Assembly (NCBI GenBank): GCA_947447525.1
Contig: CANFJL010000011.1
Coordinates: 1 to 64,000, forward strand
Direction: 5' to 3'
DNA from: Flavobacteriales bacterium
Lineage (GTDB): Bacteria > Bacteroidota > Bacteroidia > Flavobacteriales_D > Crocinitomicaceae
Length of the DNA: 64,000 bases
The number at the start of each line of letters is the position of its first letter. Position 1 is the stretch's first letter. This document shows, one piece after another, positions 44,957-52,614 of the stretch. A program made the position numbers and the translations under genes. The notes under the pieces are model-generated. The model saw nothing but the letters and a program-made list of their open reading frames with translations. It was not told where the DNA came from and did no database searches.

Positions 44957-47416
44957 TTAAAATTTAAAAAGAACCCTACACATTAAATTTCTACCCGCTT
45001 GAGGGTAATAAAAATTCTCTGTTGTTTTTTGACCATCATAAAGATATGAAAATGTATATCCATTATTGGCATAAAGATAATTGAAAATATTATTCACTTG
45101 AAGACCCAAAGTAATTTCTCTTCCTAAAACATGTCGAAGCGCATAGTTCAGCGTTAAATTACTATAGGAAAAGGCCTTAATGCTTCGATCAATAGCTGAA
45201 GTATTGTCTAAAAACTGTTGCGACACATATTTACTCATCCATTCTACCGTCATGTTTTTAAAGGGCAGCCAAACAACACCAAGGCTTGAAACTATCTTTG
45301 GAGAAAAGGCTAAATCCACCTCATTGTGCTTGATAATTTGTTGCGAATAATAAGGCGCTGTCGAGGAATAAACATCTAAAAATTCATTGAACTCTTTTAT
45401 TTTATTTTGACTTAAGGCCAAAGCTCCATTAAATTTTAAGAAAGTAAATGGAGCATAAAGGGTATTCAATTCAAGTCCCAATCGATAACTAGACGGGACA
45501 TTGGTGCGGGTATAAGAACCCACATCATTAATTTCACCCGTCAAAACAAGTTGATTGGTATAATCCATAAAATAAGCATTCACATTCAAGAGCAGTTTAG
45601 GTTTTTTGTAGGTATAACCCAATTCAAAATCTCTTAAAACCTCTGCTTTTGGTCGGCTATTTGGGGTGCTTTCTCTAAAATCCTTGCGCACGGGTTCTCT
45701 ATGAGAAACACCAAAGGAGGCAAAAATGGATTGCGCATAAGAAAGTTGTCTTGAAATGGAGATTTTTGGATTTAAAAAATCAAATTTTACACGCTGTTGC
45801 ACATCTTTTAACACGCCTGAAACTTGATCCACACCCAAAAAAGAATAGTCTAAGTGTCTGAACTGGATGTCGCCATTGAACAACCAATCTTTCAGCCTAT
45901 ACGAACCTTTAAGATAGGAAGACCATTCAGATTTTTGTCCAGACTCATTGTAATAGCGATCTCCTAATTCCGAATCAGAAGCAAAACGAGACCAGATCAC
46001 TTCACCATAATGACGACCCAAATAAGTATTCACAGAACCTCCCCAAACCAAATTGAAACGGTGTTTGAAATAGGAAAGAGAAAATACAGAACCAACAAAA
46101 TCATTATTCAACCAGCGCTGGCGAATTAAATCACTTGTGGTAAGGGTGTCGTTACCTACTACAACCGAAGACATTCCATAAGCGCTTAGGGCTTGATTAT
46201 TTTTATATTCCTCATAATACCCTCTACCATAAGTATAATGACCTGAAACATTTAAAATTAAATTAGATTTCAAGGAATAGGTATAATGCAATTGATAGTT
46301 ATCTTGCTTATAATTATCCACTTGATTTTTATAGGTATAATAATTATAAGTTCTTCCCGAGCTCAATAAATTTTGTCTTTCCTCAGGACTCAATAAATTA
46401 CGATCTGAATAGGCATTCATCTCATTTACATTTCCCGTTAAGCGACTTTCTGGCGTTCCATACCAAGCCTGATAGGTCAACTCATGACCACTAAAAACAA
46501 GTGCTTTCAAAAGGAATTTTTTACCCATGTAAGCTCCTGAAAAATAGATGGAATTTAGATTTGATTGGGCTCGATCTAGAAATCCATCAGAAGCAATACG
46601 AGAAAGACGCGTTTCAAAATTAAACTTTTGATTGAGGAGTCCCGTTCCAATTTTTATAGAATTTTTGAGTGTGTTAAATGACCCATAACTATTATCAATA
46701 GTTGCGTAGGGAGTTTCAGAAAGATTGTTGGACTTCAGATTTAATCCTGCGCCAAAGGCTGCAGCGCCATTTGTAGAGGAACCAATACCGCGTTGAATTT
46801 GAATATTTTCAATGGAGCTGCTCAAATCTGGCATGTTGACCCAATAAACATCATGCGATTCAGGATCATTGATAGGAATACCATTTAAGGTGACATTGAT
46901 CCGAGAGGCATCAACTCCTCGAATTCTCATTCCTGTATACCCTACTCCATTTCCAGCATCTGAGGTCGTTACTAAAGACGGTGTACCATCCAATAAGAAG
47001 GGTAAATCTTGTCCGAAAGCCTTTTTTTCTAGGCCTTTTTCTTCCACTAAAAGTGCAGAGGAGGATACGGCAGAGGCTCGGGTTGAAGAAACTTGAACCT
47101 CTTCTAAAGTTTGGGAACTTTTATAGAGCTGAATTTCTAATGGGAAATTATAATCCTCAGCATAATAAACATTGTAACTTGGATTAAACCCTGGATATTC
47201 AAAAACCAGTGTATTTTCATCACCAAATACAGGTCCTAAAATAAAATTTCCTTGCGCATCGGTTTGGGTACAGAAGTTGGTGGCTTGAATACAAACCTTC
47301 ACTCCTTCCAAAAGTTTACCGTCCTCATCGGATACGACACCCATAAAATTATTTTGTCCAAAAGAGAAAAAAGTTGCTACTAAAAAACCGATACTGATAA
47401 AATTTCTTGTTTTCAT
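44957..47416 (-). CDS. TonB-dependent receptor, predicted thiamine uptake
   Basis: About 819 aa from ATG at 47416 (MKTRNFISIGFLVATFFSFG, signal peptide). Residues about 20-105 form a carboxypeptidase-regulatory-like domain (MGVVSDEDGKLLEGVKVCIQ), then a plug (QDLPFLLDGTPSLVTTSDAG, MRIRGVDASRINVTLNGIP, IQIQRGIGSSTNGAAAFGAG) and a 22-strand barrel ending in VLFKF. A TPP riboswitch lies directly upstream, so thiamine or a precursor is the likely cargo. The TonB_C fusion gene follows by 20 nt and may share the transcript. Confidence 0.9.
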   Translation of the reverse strand: MKTRNFISIGFLVATFFSFGQNNFMGVVSDEDGKLLEGVKVCIQATNFCTQTDAQGNFILGPVFGDENTLVFEYPGFNPSYNVYYAEDYNFPLEIQLYKSSQTLEEVQVSSTRASAVSSSALLVEEKGLEKKAFGQDLPFLLDGTPSLVTTSDAGNGVGYTGMRIRGVDASRINVTLNGIPINDPESHDVYWVNMPDLSSSIENIQIQRGIGSSTNGAAAFGAGLNLKSNNLSETPYATIDNSYGSFNTLKNSIKIGTGLLNQKFNFETRLSRIASDGFLDRAQSNLNSIYFSGAYMGKKFLLKALVFSGHELTYQAWYGTPESRLTGNVNEMNAYSDRNLLSPEERQNLLSSGRTYNYYTYKNQVDNYKQDNYQLHYTYSLKSNLILNVSGHYTYGRGYYEEYKNNQALSAYGMSSVVVGNDTLTTSDLIRQRWLNNDFVGSVFSLSYFKHRFNLVWGGSVNTYLGRHYGEVIWSRFASDSELGDRYYNESGQKSEWSSYLKGSYRLKDWLFNGDIQFRHLDYSFLGVDQVSGVLKDVQQRVKFDFLNPKISISRQLSYAQSIFASFGVSHREPVRKDFRESTPNSRPKAEVLRDFELGYTYKKPKLLLNVNAYFMDYTNQLVLTGEINDVGSYTRTNVPSSYRLGLELNTLYAPFTFLKFNGALALSQNKIKEFNEFLDVYSSTAPYYSQQIIKHNEVDLAFSPKIVSSLGVVWLPFKNMTVEWMSKYVSQQFLDNTSAIDRSIKAFSYSNLTLNYALRHVLGREITLGLQVNNIFNYLYANNGYTFSYLYDGQKTTENFYYPQAGRNLMCRVLFKF

Positions 47417-47471
47417 TTGTTTCAAATTACACAAGAACAAGGGGCTAATTCCGGATGGTTATTAATTAGCA

Positions 47472-47557
47472 CAGTCATCTTCCCTTCGTAGGCATTATCC
47501 TAAATCAGGTTCAATGGGTATAATCTCAGCCTTGTCAAAGGCACCCCTTAGAGACGG
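47472..47557 (-). promoter_or_regulatory. TPP riboswitch (THI element)
   Basis: Minus-strand sequence follows the TPP aptamer core: AAGGGGTGC, then GGCTGAGATTATACCC, TGAACCTGATTTAGGATAAT and CGAAGGGAAGAT, with P1 closed by GTCTCT/AGA-GAC. About 55 nt remain to the receptor ATG, containing GCTAATT/AATTAGC arms that could form an expression-platform hairpin. No U-run follows it, so translational or mixed control is more likely than simple termination. Confidence 0.92.
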
Positions 47558-47680
47558 AACAAAATTATAAAATAATTTGAATTGACGATTAGAATTTGGA
47601 GGAATAAAAAACCCTAGGCATAAAAACGATAAAATTCAAGGGCAGAGAATACTTTAATGTAATTTAATTACAGCAAATAA

Positions 47681-48457
47681 TTACTCCAGACCCTCTCCCA
47701 AAATTTTAACTGAATTTTCTCTTAAATTTTTTAAACGCCTTTCCATACTTTCATTTTTTTCATCTTCAAGTTCTAAAATGATTTCTTTATTGGATCGAGG
47801 GGTATACAATTTGTTTAAAATAGCCATTCTGATCAGTTCATTTGCTGAACTCACTTCCATTTTTTTCATCAATTTTGTCCGCAATAAATCGATATTTTTC
47901 TTAGAGGTTGGAAGTAAATCTGCTATTTCATTACTCGAAAATCCATCGCAAATCAGCTTTAATAGTTTCAAATCTCTTTGACTAAGACTCAAATAGTCGG
48001 CTCTTGAGTTGCGCTTTCTTGTTTGTGCCAAGTTATGCAATAGTGATTGATTCATAATGGCATTGGTATACTCCACTTCTGAATGCACGCATTCAATGGC
48101 CTCTATCATTTCTCGAGTAGAACATTCCTTCAAAAGATAGGCATCTGCACCAAAGGATAGCAGTTCAAAGGCAATTTCTAAATCCTTGTGCATCGTCATA
48201 ATAATGACTTTTATGGATGATTCTTGTTTTTTAAGTGCTTTTAAGGTCTCAATTCCATTTAATACTGGCATTTCAAGATCTAGAAGAACAACATCAATAG
48301 GATTATCCTTGAGTTGCTCCAGAAATTCTTGACCATTTGCAGCATCAAACACAAACTCAAGCGCTGGAATTTTAGTAAGCATTAGTGCAATGGCATTTCT
48401 AACCACTTCGTGATCCTCCACTAAGGCAACTTTAATTCTTGAACAATTCTTAGCCAT
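47681..48457 (-). CDS. NarL/LuxR-type response regulator
   Basis: 258 aa. A receiver domain at about 8-125 has the acidic pair KVALVEDHEVV, the phospho-acceptor Asp in VVLLDLEMPVLNG, and the conserved Thr/Lys region IIMTMHKD...YLLKE. A LuxR-type helix-turn-helix follows (LSQRDLKLLKLICDGFSSNEIADLLPTS, about 155-215), then an acidic coiled tail of about 40 residues. It lies 11 nt after the histidine kinase gene and forms a two-component pair with it. Confidence 0.9.
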   Translation of the reverse strand: MAKNCSRIKVALVEDHEVVRNAIALMLTKIPALEFVFDAANGQEFLEQLKDNPIDVVLLDLEMPVLNGIETLKALKKQESSIKVIIMTMHKDLEIAFELLSFGADAYLLKECSTREMIEAIECVHSEVEYTNAIMNQSLLHNLAQTRKRNSRADYLSLSQRDLKLLKLICDGFSSNEIADLLPTSKKNIDLLRTKLMKKMEVSSANELIRMAILNKLYTPRSNKEIILELEDEKNESMERRLKNLRENSVKILGEGLE

Positions 48458-48468
48458 AAATCACTTTT

Positions 48469-49266
48469 TTAAACTTTCGCGTTGATCTCAATCGTACCGT
48501 TTTTCTCAAATTTCTTATAGATAATTTCTCCATTGAGTAAACTCAAACGATACAGTATATTTCCTAAACCTAAACTGTCAGAGTCCGATGCGAAAAGTTC
48601 AAAGTCGCTTTGCGAAAGAGCAATTCCGTTGTGTGTGATTTTCATTGTAAGATGTTCGGAATCAAATGTTAATGTCATTTCAATAGAAGTGGGACCACTG
48701 TGTTTTAATAAATTGGTAATCAGTTCACTCGCAATATAAAAATATTGCGTCATGACAAGATCTGAAAGCAATAGATTATCGGGAATATTTGATTTAAAAG
48801 TAAAGGAATCAATGAAAGAATCGGTCTTTTGTTGGGTCATTTTTTCCAGCGCTTTCACTAATCCGAATTTCAATAAATAATGCGGGATTAAACCTTTTGT
48901 GATGTGACGCAAGCGTTCAATACTTTCAGAGACATATTCCTTGCTTAAGCTAATGGCTTCGAAATTTCTATCTCCCTGCACTGAATTTTCCTTCATATTG
49001 GAAAGATTCTTTTGGGCCAAAGACAAAATTGCACCAATATCATCGTGTAATACTCGCGCAATAGTACTTCGCTCCTCTTCTTGTGAACTTATAGCAATTC
49101 CTAATTTTTCTATTTTATTTTTATCCTCAATACTTTTAACCAGCTGATCAGATAAAATCTTTATTTTCCGATTTTTTCGAGAAAGCATGATCATTACAGA
49201 TCCCATTCCAAGCGAAAGAAGCATAAATAAAACAATAAAGAATCCTAATTCTTGTGGTTCAAGCAT
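48469..49266 (-). CDS. sensor histidine kinase (HisKA_3 type)
   Basis: About 265 aa from ATG at 49266 (MLEPQELGFFIVLFMLLSLG). One N-terminal membrane helix is followed by a coil (KILSDQLVKSIEDKNKIEKL), the HisKA_3 box QEEERSTIARVLHDDIGAIL with the phospho-accepting His, and a HATPase domain with N box ELITNLLKHS and G box DSLGLGNILYRLSLL. It has no own sensor domain, so the signal probably comes from the upstream membrane protein. It overlaps that gene by 22 nt. Confidence 0.88.
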   Translation of the reverse strand: MLEPQELGFFIVLFMLLSLGMGSVMIMLSRKNRKIKILSDQLVKSIEDKNKIEKLGIAISSQEEERSTIARVLHDDIGAILSLAQKNLSNMKENSVQGDRNFEAISLSKEYVSESIERLRHITKGLIPHYLLKFGLVKALEKMTQQKTDSFIDSFTFKSNIPDNLLLSDLVMTQYFYIASELITNLLKHSGPTSIEMTLTFDSEHLTMKITHNGIALSQSDFELFASDSDSLGLGNILYRLSLLNGEIIYKKFEKNGTIEINAKV

Positions 49267-49853
49267 AGAGAATATGTGAAGATGCCATTTAAAACTAGTA
49301 TGACTGAACAAACAAAGACCATTATATAATCCATCAATCCATTTAGATAAATAGTCTCATCTAAAAAATAAACATAAAATATAAGAACAGCATAATAAAT
49401 CGTAATGGATTCTAAGATTAATCGTTCAAATTTTGTGCCCTCATGACTCAATAATATTCTAAAACCTATGAATATAATAGCCAGATATTGGTAAAGTACT
49501 GAAAGCACATTACTGTCAAAAAGATTTGAGGTAATAAATAAATCTAAAGCAGAAAATACAAGAGCGGTAGCAATAAAAAAAGACTTTTTCAACTTAAATC
49601 TACCTACTAAATAAAAAAGTTCGAGGATCAGTATAAATTGTACTGGTCCAGAAAAATGAAATGTTGGCAGCGAATTATGAATTGTTTTTTCTAAGACAAA
49701 GACACTAAGATCTGTTAAAAAACGAGCCATTAAAAGCATTACAAAAAAGCTGTAAAATCTATTCGCTCTAAAGTTTATAAATCTTTTATAGTTTATAAAA
49801 AATAGAGGAATACCACTAGATCCCAATGTCATATAGAAAATGAAATTTAACAT
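49245..49853 (-). CDS. polytopic membrane protein of unknown function (putative sensor partner)
   Basis: 202 aa with six or seven hydrophobic segments and short loops, resembling 7TM-type input modules but with no assigned family. It starts at an ATG overlapping the stop of the upstream 104-aa protein (TAATG) and ends inside the start of the histidine kinase, so all three are tightly coupled. A role in passing a membrane signal to the sensor-poor kinase is inferred from this context. Confidence 0.7.
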   Translation of the reverse strand: MLNFIFYMTLGSSGIPLFFINYKRFINFRANRFYSFFVMLLMARFLTDLSVFVLEKTIHNSLPTFHFSGPVQFILILELFYLVGRFKLKKSFFIATALVFSALDLFITSNLFDSNVLSVLYQYLAIIFIGFRILLSHEGTKFERLILESITIYYAVLIFYVYFLDETIYLNGLMDYIMVFVCSVILVLNGIFTYSLCLNHKN

Positions 49854-50167
49854 TAACTATTTAATGGATTTAAACTTGAGCATTTAGGTGGGCATTTTTT
49901 TAGTTGATCTGCAATTAAACCTTCAGACAAATCATTTTCATCGGCATCGGCACCCACCAAAACAAGATTTTGGACGCCCTCATCATCAATTCCAAAATAA
50001 AATCGAATTCCAACACATTCATTTTGTGCAAGAATTTGCTTAATTTTTTCTTGGCCCATAAAAACTCCAATCACCTCACCTGTTTGAATGGTGTTTCTGT
50101 AGCGTTTTGTCATTTCTGACCCTTCTTTTAGGGTGATAAATTCCCCTTCATTTCCATTAAAAGACAT
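49853..50167 (-). CDS. small cytoplasmic protein with C-terminal CPPxC motif
   Basis: 104 aa, no signal peptide. It begins MSFNGNEGEFITLKEGSEMT, has a central IRFYFGIDDEGVQNLVLVGADADENDL, and ends KKCPPKCSSLNPLNS. The CPPxC tail and the GADADENDL core recur in uncharacterised Bacteroidota proteins as far as recalled; no function is known. The two cysteines could bind metal or form a redox pair. It is first in the operon with the membrane protein, kinase and regulator. Confidence 0.68.
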   Translation of the reverse strand: MSFNGNEGEFITLKEGSEMTKRYRNTIQTGEVIGVFMGQEKIKQILAQNECVGIRFYFGIDDEGVQNLVLVGADADENDLSEGLIADQLKKCPPKCSSLNPLNS

Positions 50168-50266
50168 TGTGTATAATTTTTAGAATGTAATTAATGCTAA
50201 TATAAAAAATTATAAGGCTCTATTTTTTTATAAATCATAGAATTTCAACCAAGATCTTTGAAAGTC

Positions 50267-50303
50267 TAGAACAAGTTCTATTTTTTACTATAATAAGTTC
50301 TAG
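50267..50303. promoter_or_regulatory. operator-like repeats in the divergent promoter region
   Basis: TAGAACAAGTTCTA (50267-50280) is a perfect 6-bp dyad with a 2-nt centre; the half site AAGTTCTA recurs at 50295-50302, exactly 22 bp (two helical turns) downstream. The repeats lie between the sensor operon and the lipoprotein cluster, upstream of the TAGTTTTG element at 50326, and are candidate binding sites for the NarL-type regulator. Confidence 0.5.
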
Positions 50304-50325
50304 CGGTTTATAACTTTTCTACACC

Positions 50326-50333
50326 TAGTTTTG
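50326..50333 (+). promoter_or_regulatory. -7 promoter element (TAGTTTTG) of the lipoprotein cluster
   Basis: A perfect TAnnTTTG about 100 nt upstream of the lipoprotein start, giving an unusually long leader for this genome. The operator-like repeats lie just upstream. Confidence 0.45.
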
Positions 50334-50433
50334 TAGTGTAAATAAAAAACGAAAGTTAATTCATCTTTGAGGAGAAAAAACAGACCTGAACACTCCCAAA
50401 AAAGAAGTAAGGCAATTTTAAAAAAATAAAAAT

Positions 50434-50817
50434 ATGAAAAAATTAATCTACGGAACATTATTCCTTACCTTAGTAGGAATTGGAGTTATTGGATGTCAAA
50501 AAGAGCATATTAGCCAACAACAAACCTCTGGCTCAGCTGAATCAGTTACTCAAGTTTTAAAGAGTGTTGTATATGCAAGTTTAACCTGTGAATTAGCCAA
50601 CGGTCAGACAGGCTGTCAATGCGCTGTCACACAATCTGACGATGATTGTTCAGAACAAACCGCTTGTACAGCTCAGTCATTGTTGCCTAACTACAGTCAT
50701 ACTTTGGCGACAATGTTTACTGCTAAACAAATTCAAGATAGAGCGGACCATAAAGTAAGAATAACTGAGCCTGATTTAATTGCGGCTCTGAAATTAGACA
50801 ATTTCCCTTTAAAATAA
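50434..50817 (+). CDS. small Cys-rich lipoprotein of unknown function
   Basis: 127 aa. The signal GTLFLTLVGIGVIGCQKE gives a lipobox with Cys near residue 21. The mature part has five cysteines close together (TCELANGQTGCQCAVTQSDD ... CSEQTACTAQ) and then a Cys-free C-terminal third with charged helices. No family was recognised. A 30-bp tandem duplication covers the last eight codons and stop. It starts a plus-strand row of exported proteins opposite the two-component operon, and a hairpin terminator follows. Confidence 0.65.
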   Translation: MKKLIYGTLFLTLVGIGVIGCQKEHISQQQTSGSAESVTQVLKSVVYASLTCELANGQTGCQCAVTQSDDDCSEQTACTAQSLLPNYSHTLATMFTAKQIQDRADHKVRITEPDLIAALKLDNFPLK

Positions 50818-50850
50818 CAAAAATTAGACAAGTTCCCATTAAAATAACAA
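50791..50850. repeat. 30-bp tandem duplication at the end of the Cys-rich lipoprotein gene
   Basis: 50791-50820 and 50821-50850 are adjacent 30-bp copies with 2 mismatches. Each encodes KLD(N/K)FPLK and a stop in the same frame, so the second copy repeats the C-terminus of the protein beyond its stop codon. Confidence 0.9.
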
Positions 50851-50863
50851 GTTGAAATCAACT

Positions 50864-50905
50864 AACCGAAGTAAGCAATAAAAATAGTATTACTTCGGTT
50901 TTAAA
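50864..50905 (+). terminator. hairpin terminator after the Cys-rich lipoprotein gene
   Basis: AACCGAAGTAA (50864-50874) and TTACTTCGGTT (50890-50900) form a perfect 11-bp stem with a 15-nt loop, followed by a short TT and an A-run. It lies only 10-14 nt upstream of the next start and may act as an attenuator between the two genes. Confidence 0.6.
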
Positions 50906-50914
50906 AAAAGTCTA

Positions 50915-52075
50915 ATGAAAAACAATACGTTCCACATCCTTCTTGCTTTAGTAATACTATTTGGTTTTGTATTCAGTGGCTGTGAAAATAATAATGGTCA
51001 AGGAACAATTGACAAAGAACAGACTAATTACTTTTCACCTATATACCGAATAAAAAACTACCCGTTAACTTCAATTTCTACAGATTGGTCGATAAACTTA
51101 AATATTAATCATTTAAATGAAAAACTTTCAGTGCTATGCGAGTTTAGTTACGCGTCCAATCAATTTAGAATAATAGATTTAACTATGGATGAGATAATCA
51201 AAATCATAAAATTTCCAGAAGTCATTAAAAAAATTGGCAGTATTTCTATATGCGACATCAACGATTTCGCTTTTTTAACAGATACCACCTTTTACATTTA
51301 CAAGGATAATATTTTTAAGCGCATAGATTATGGAGTTTTCAATGATGGTTACATTCCCTTAAGTTACATCAACATCATCTATAAAGCAAAAGAGAATAAG
51401 ATTATTTCAGGGGGGTTAACTTACACAAAGAGAAAAGCTAATGAACAAGATTATTCTTCATTTTTCATAAATGTTTATGACTTAAACACAATGAGAAGTT
51501 CTCTAATTCCATTTTCTTATCCGAAACAATTTCATGGAAATAAATTGGGAATTCCAAAAGTATATCTTTCTGAATGGGAGAACGATTTAATTGTAAGCTT
51601 TGAACTTGACGATAATATTTATAAAATTAATTTACAAACAAATAGAGTAGACACAATTTCTTGTAAAAGTAGAATATCCAATGTTAATGATGCGTTTTAC
51701 CCAAAAGATGGTGATAAACTATCGAAATTAGATGCGATTCAAAAAAACAATCTAAATATTGGAGGATATGGTATGGCTTTCTTTGATAAAAAGAATAATA
51801 AAATATATCGCCTATTTCGACCAGGCATTCCAATTAAAGACCAAGATGGAAATTATTTTAATTCAACAGATAAAGGAGTACATATCTTAGAATTGGATGT
51901 TTCAAAAAATGAAATGAAAGAAATTCAATTAGCAAATGGTCAATATTATGTTCCAATACATTGGTCGTTTAATCGATTTAATAATAATTTAATTTATCCT
52001 AAAATAGAAGAACATGTTACAAAGAAAAATTTCTGCTTTTACAATATTCATTGTATTTCTGTTTATAATCTATAG
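50915..52075 (+). CDS. propeller-like lipoprotein (DUF4221-like)
   Basis: 386 aa with a lipoprotein signal (FGFVFSGCENNNG, Cys near residue 24). The mature part consists of repeating beta-strand units (IRIIDLTMDEIIKII, DFAFLTDTTFYIYKDN, FFINVYDLNTMRSSLIPF, GVHILELDVSKNEMKEI) that suggest a beta-propeller, resembling the DUF4221 family of Bacteroidota lipoproteins. The assignment is tentative and no function is known. The next gene starts inside its 3' end, overlapping by 62 nt in another frame, so expression is coupled. Confidence 0.68.
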   Translation: MKNNTFHILLALVILFGFVFSGCENNNGQGTIDKEQTNYFSPIYRIKNYPLTSISTDWSINLNINHLNEKLSVLCEFSYASNQFRIIDLTMDEIIKIIKFPEVIKKIGSISICDINDFAFLTDTTFYIYKDNIFKRIDYGVFNDGYIPLSYINIIYKAKENKIISGGLTYTKRKANEQDYSSFFINVYDLNTMRSSLIPFSYPKQFHGNKLGIPKVYLSEWENDLIVSFELDDNIYKINLQTNRVDTISCKSRISNVNDAFYPKDGDKLSKLDAIQKNNLNIGGYGMAFFDKKNNKIYRLFRPGIPIKDQDGNYFNSTDKGVHILELDVSKNEMKEIQLANGQYYVPIHWSFNRFNNNLIYPKIEEHVTKKNFCFYNIHCISVYNL

Positions 52076-52466
52076 TTGTACTAGTAGCGACAAAGATCAA
52101 GTTTCCATAATAGAAGGGGCGGAAATTGAGACTTTCCCATTTATAAGTCCCATATACAACAGAGAAAAAGAATTGATAGAAGTTTTAAATTATTATGAGG
52201 TTCCGACAATTAATTCAATAATCATTCTAATGCCCCCCACAAAATGTTCGTCTTGTAAGCTCGGTGCGCTCAAAGTTCTTGACACCATGCAAAATGTTTA
52301 TATTTTAACCGGTGATTCTGCTATTTTCACACCACAAAATGTGTCACAAAAACTAATTCTTTACGACCCCCAATTAATCAATAGGAAGGGTTTGGTAAAA
52401 TTATACTCGGCTATAATCAAAATTAAACACGATAAGGTTACAAAGTATGAAGCGCTTATTAATTAA
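52014..52466 (+). CDS. CxxC-containing lipoprotein (thioredoxin-fold-like)
   Basis: 150 aa with a lipoprotein signal (FIVFLFIIYSCTSSDKD, Cys near residue 22). After about 50 residues comes SIIILMPPTKCSSCKLGALK, a strand followed by CxxC at a helix start, as in thioredoxin-like folds; the rest is too short for a full thioredoxin and lacks an obvious cis-Pro. A redox or metal role with the neighbouring Cys-rich lipoprotein is possible. It overlaps the propeller-like gene by 62 nt. Confidence 0.65.
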   Translation: MLQRKISAFTIFIVFLFIIYSCTSSDKDQVSIIEGAEIETFPFISPIYNREKELIEVLNYYEVPTINSIIILMPPTKCSSCKLGALKVLDTMQNVYILTGDSAIFTPQNVSQKLILYDPQLINRKGLVKLYSAIIKIKHDKVTKYEALIN

Positions 52467-52488
52467 CTTAGCACGATAAAATATTTAA

Positions 52489-52614
52489 AATTTATCAATT
52501 GAGCCTAATCAAATATCTATAGAAGTTAATATGGTGAATTGTGCAAATGGCATCTATTTTGTTAGGCTAAAAAATAATACTGGCCAGATCTATCAAACGA
52601 AAATAATAAGATAA
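52489..52614 (+). pseudogene. orphan tail of a T9SS type A sorting domain
   Basis: An open stretch of 41 codons reads as the end of a type A T9SS C-terminal domain: ISIEVNMVNCANGIYFVRLK followed by NNTGQIYQTKIIR and a stop at 52612-52614. It has no signal peptide or N-terminal sorting-domain part (PNP motif) and a stop lies just upstream. It looks like the remains of a deleted secreted-protein gene. Its stop overlaps the start of the next intact gene (TAATG). Confidence 0.75.
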
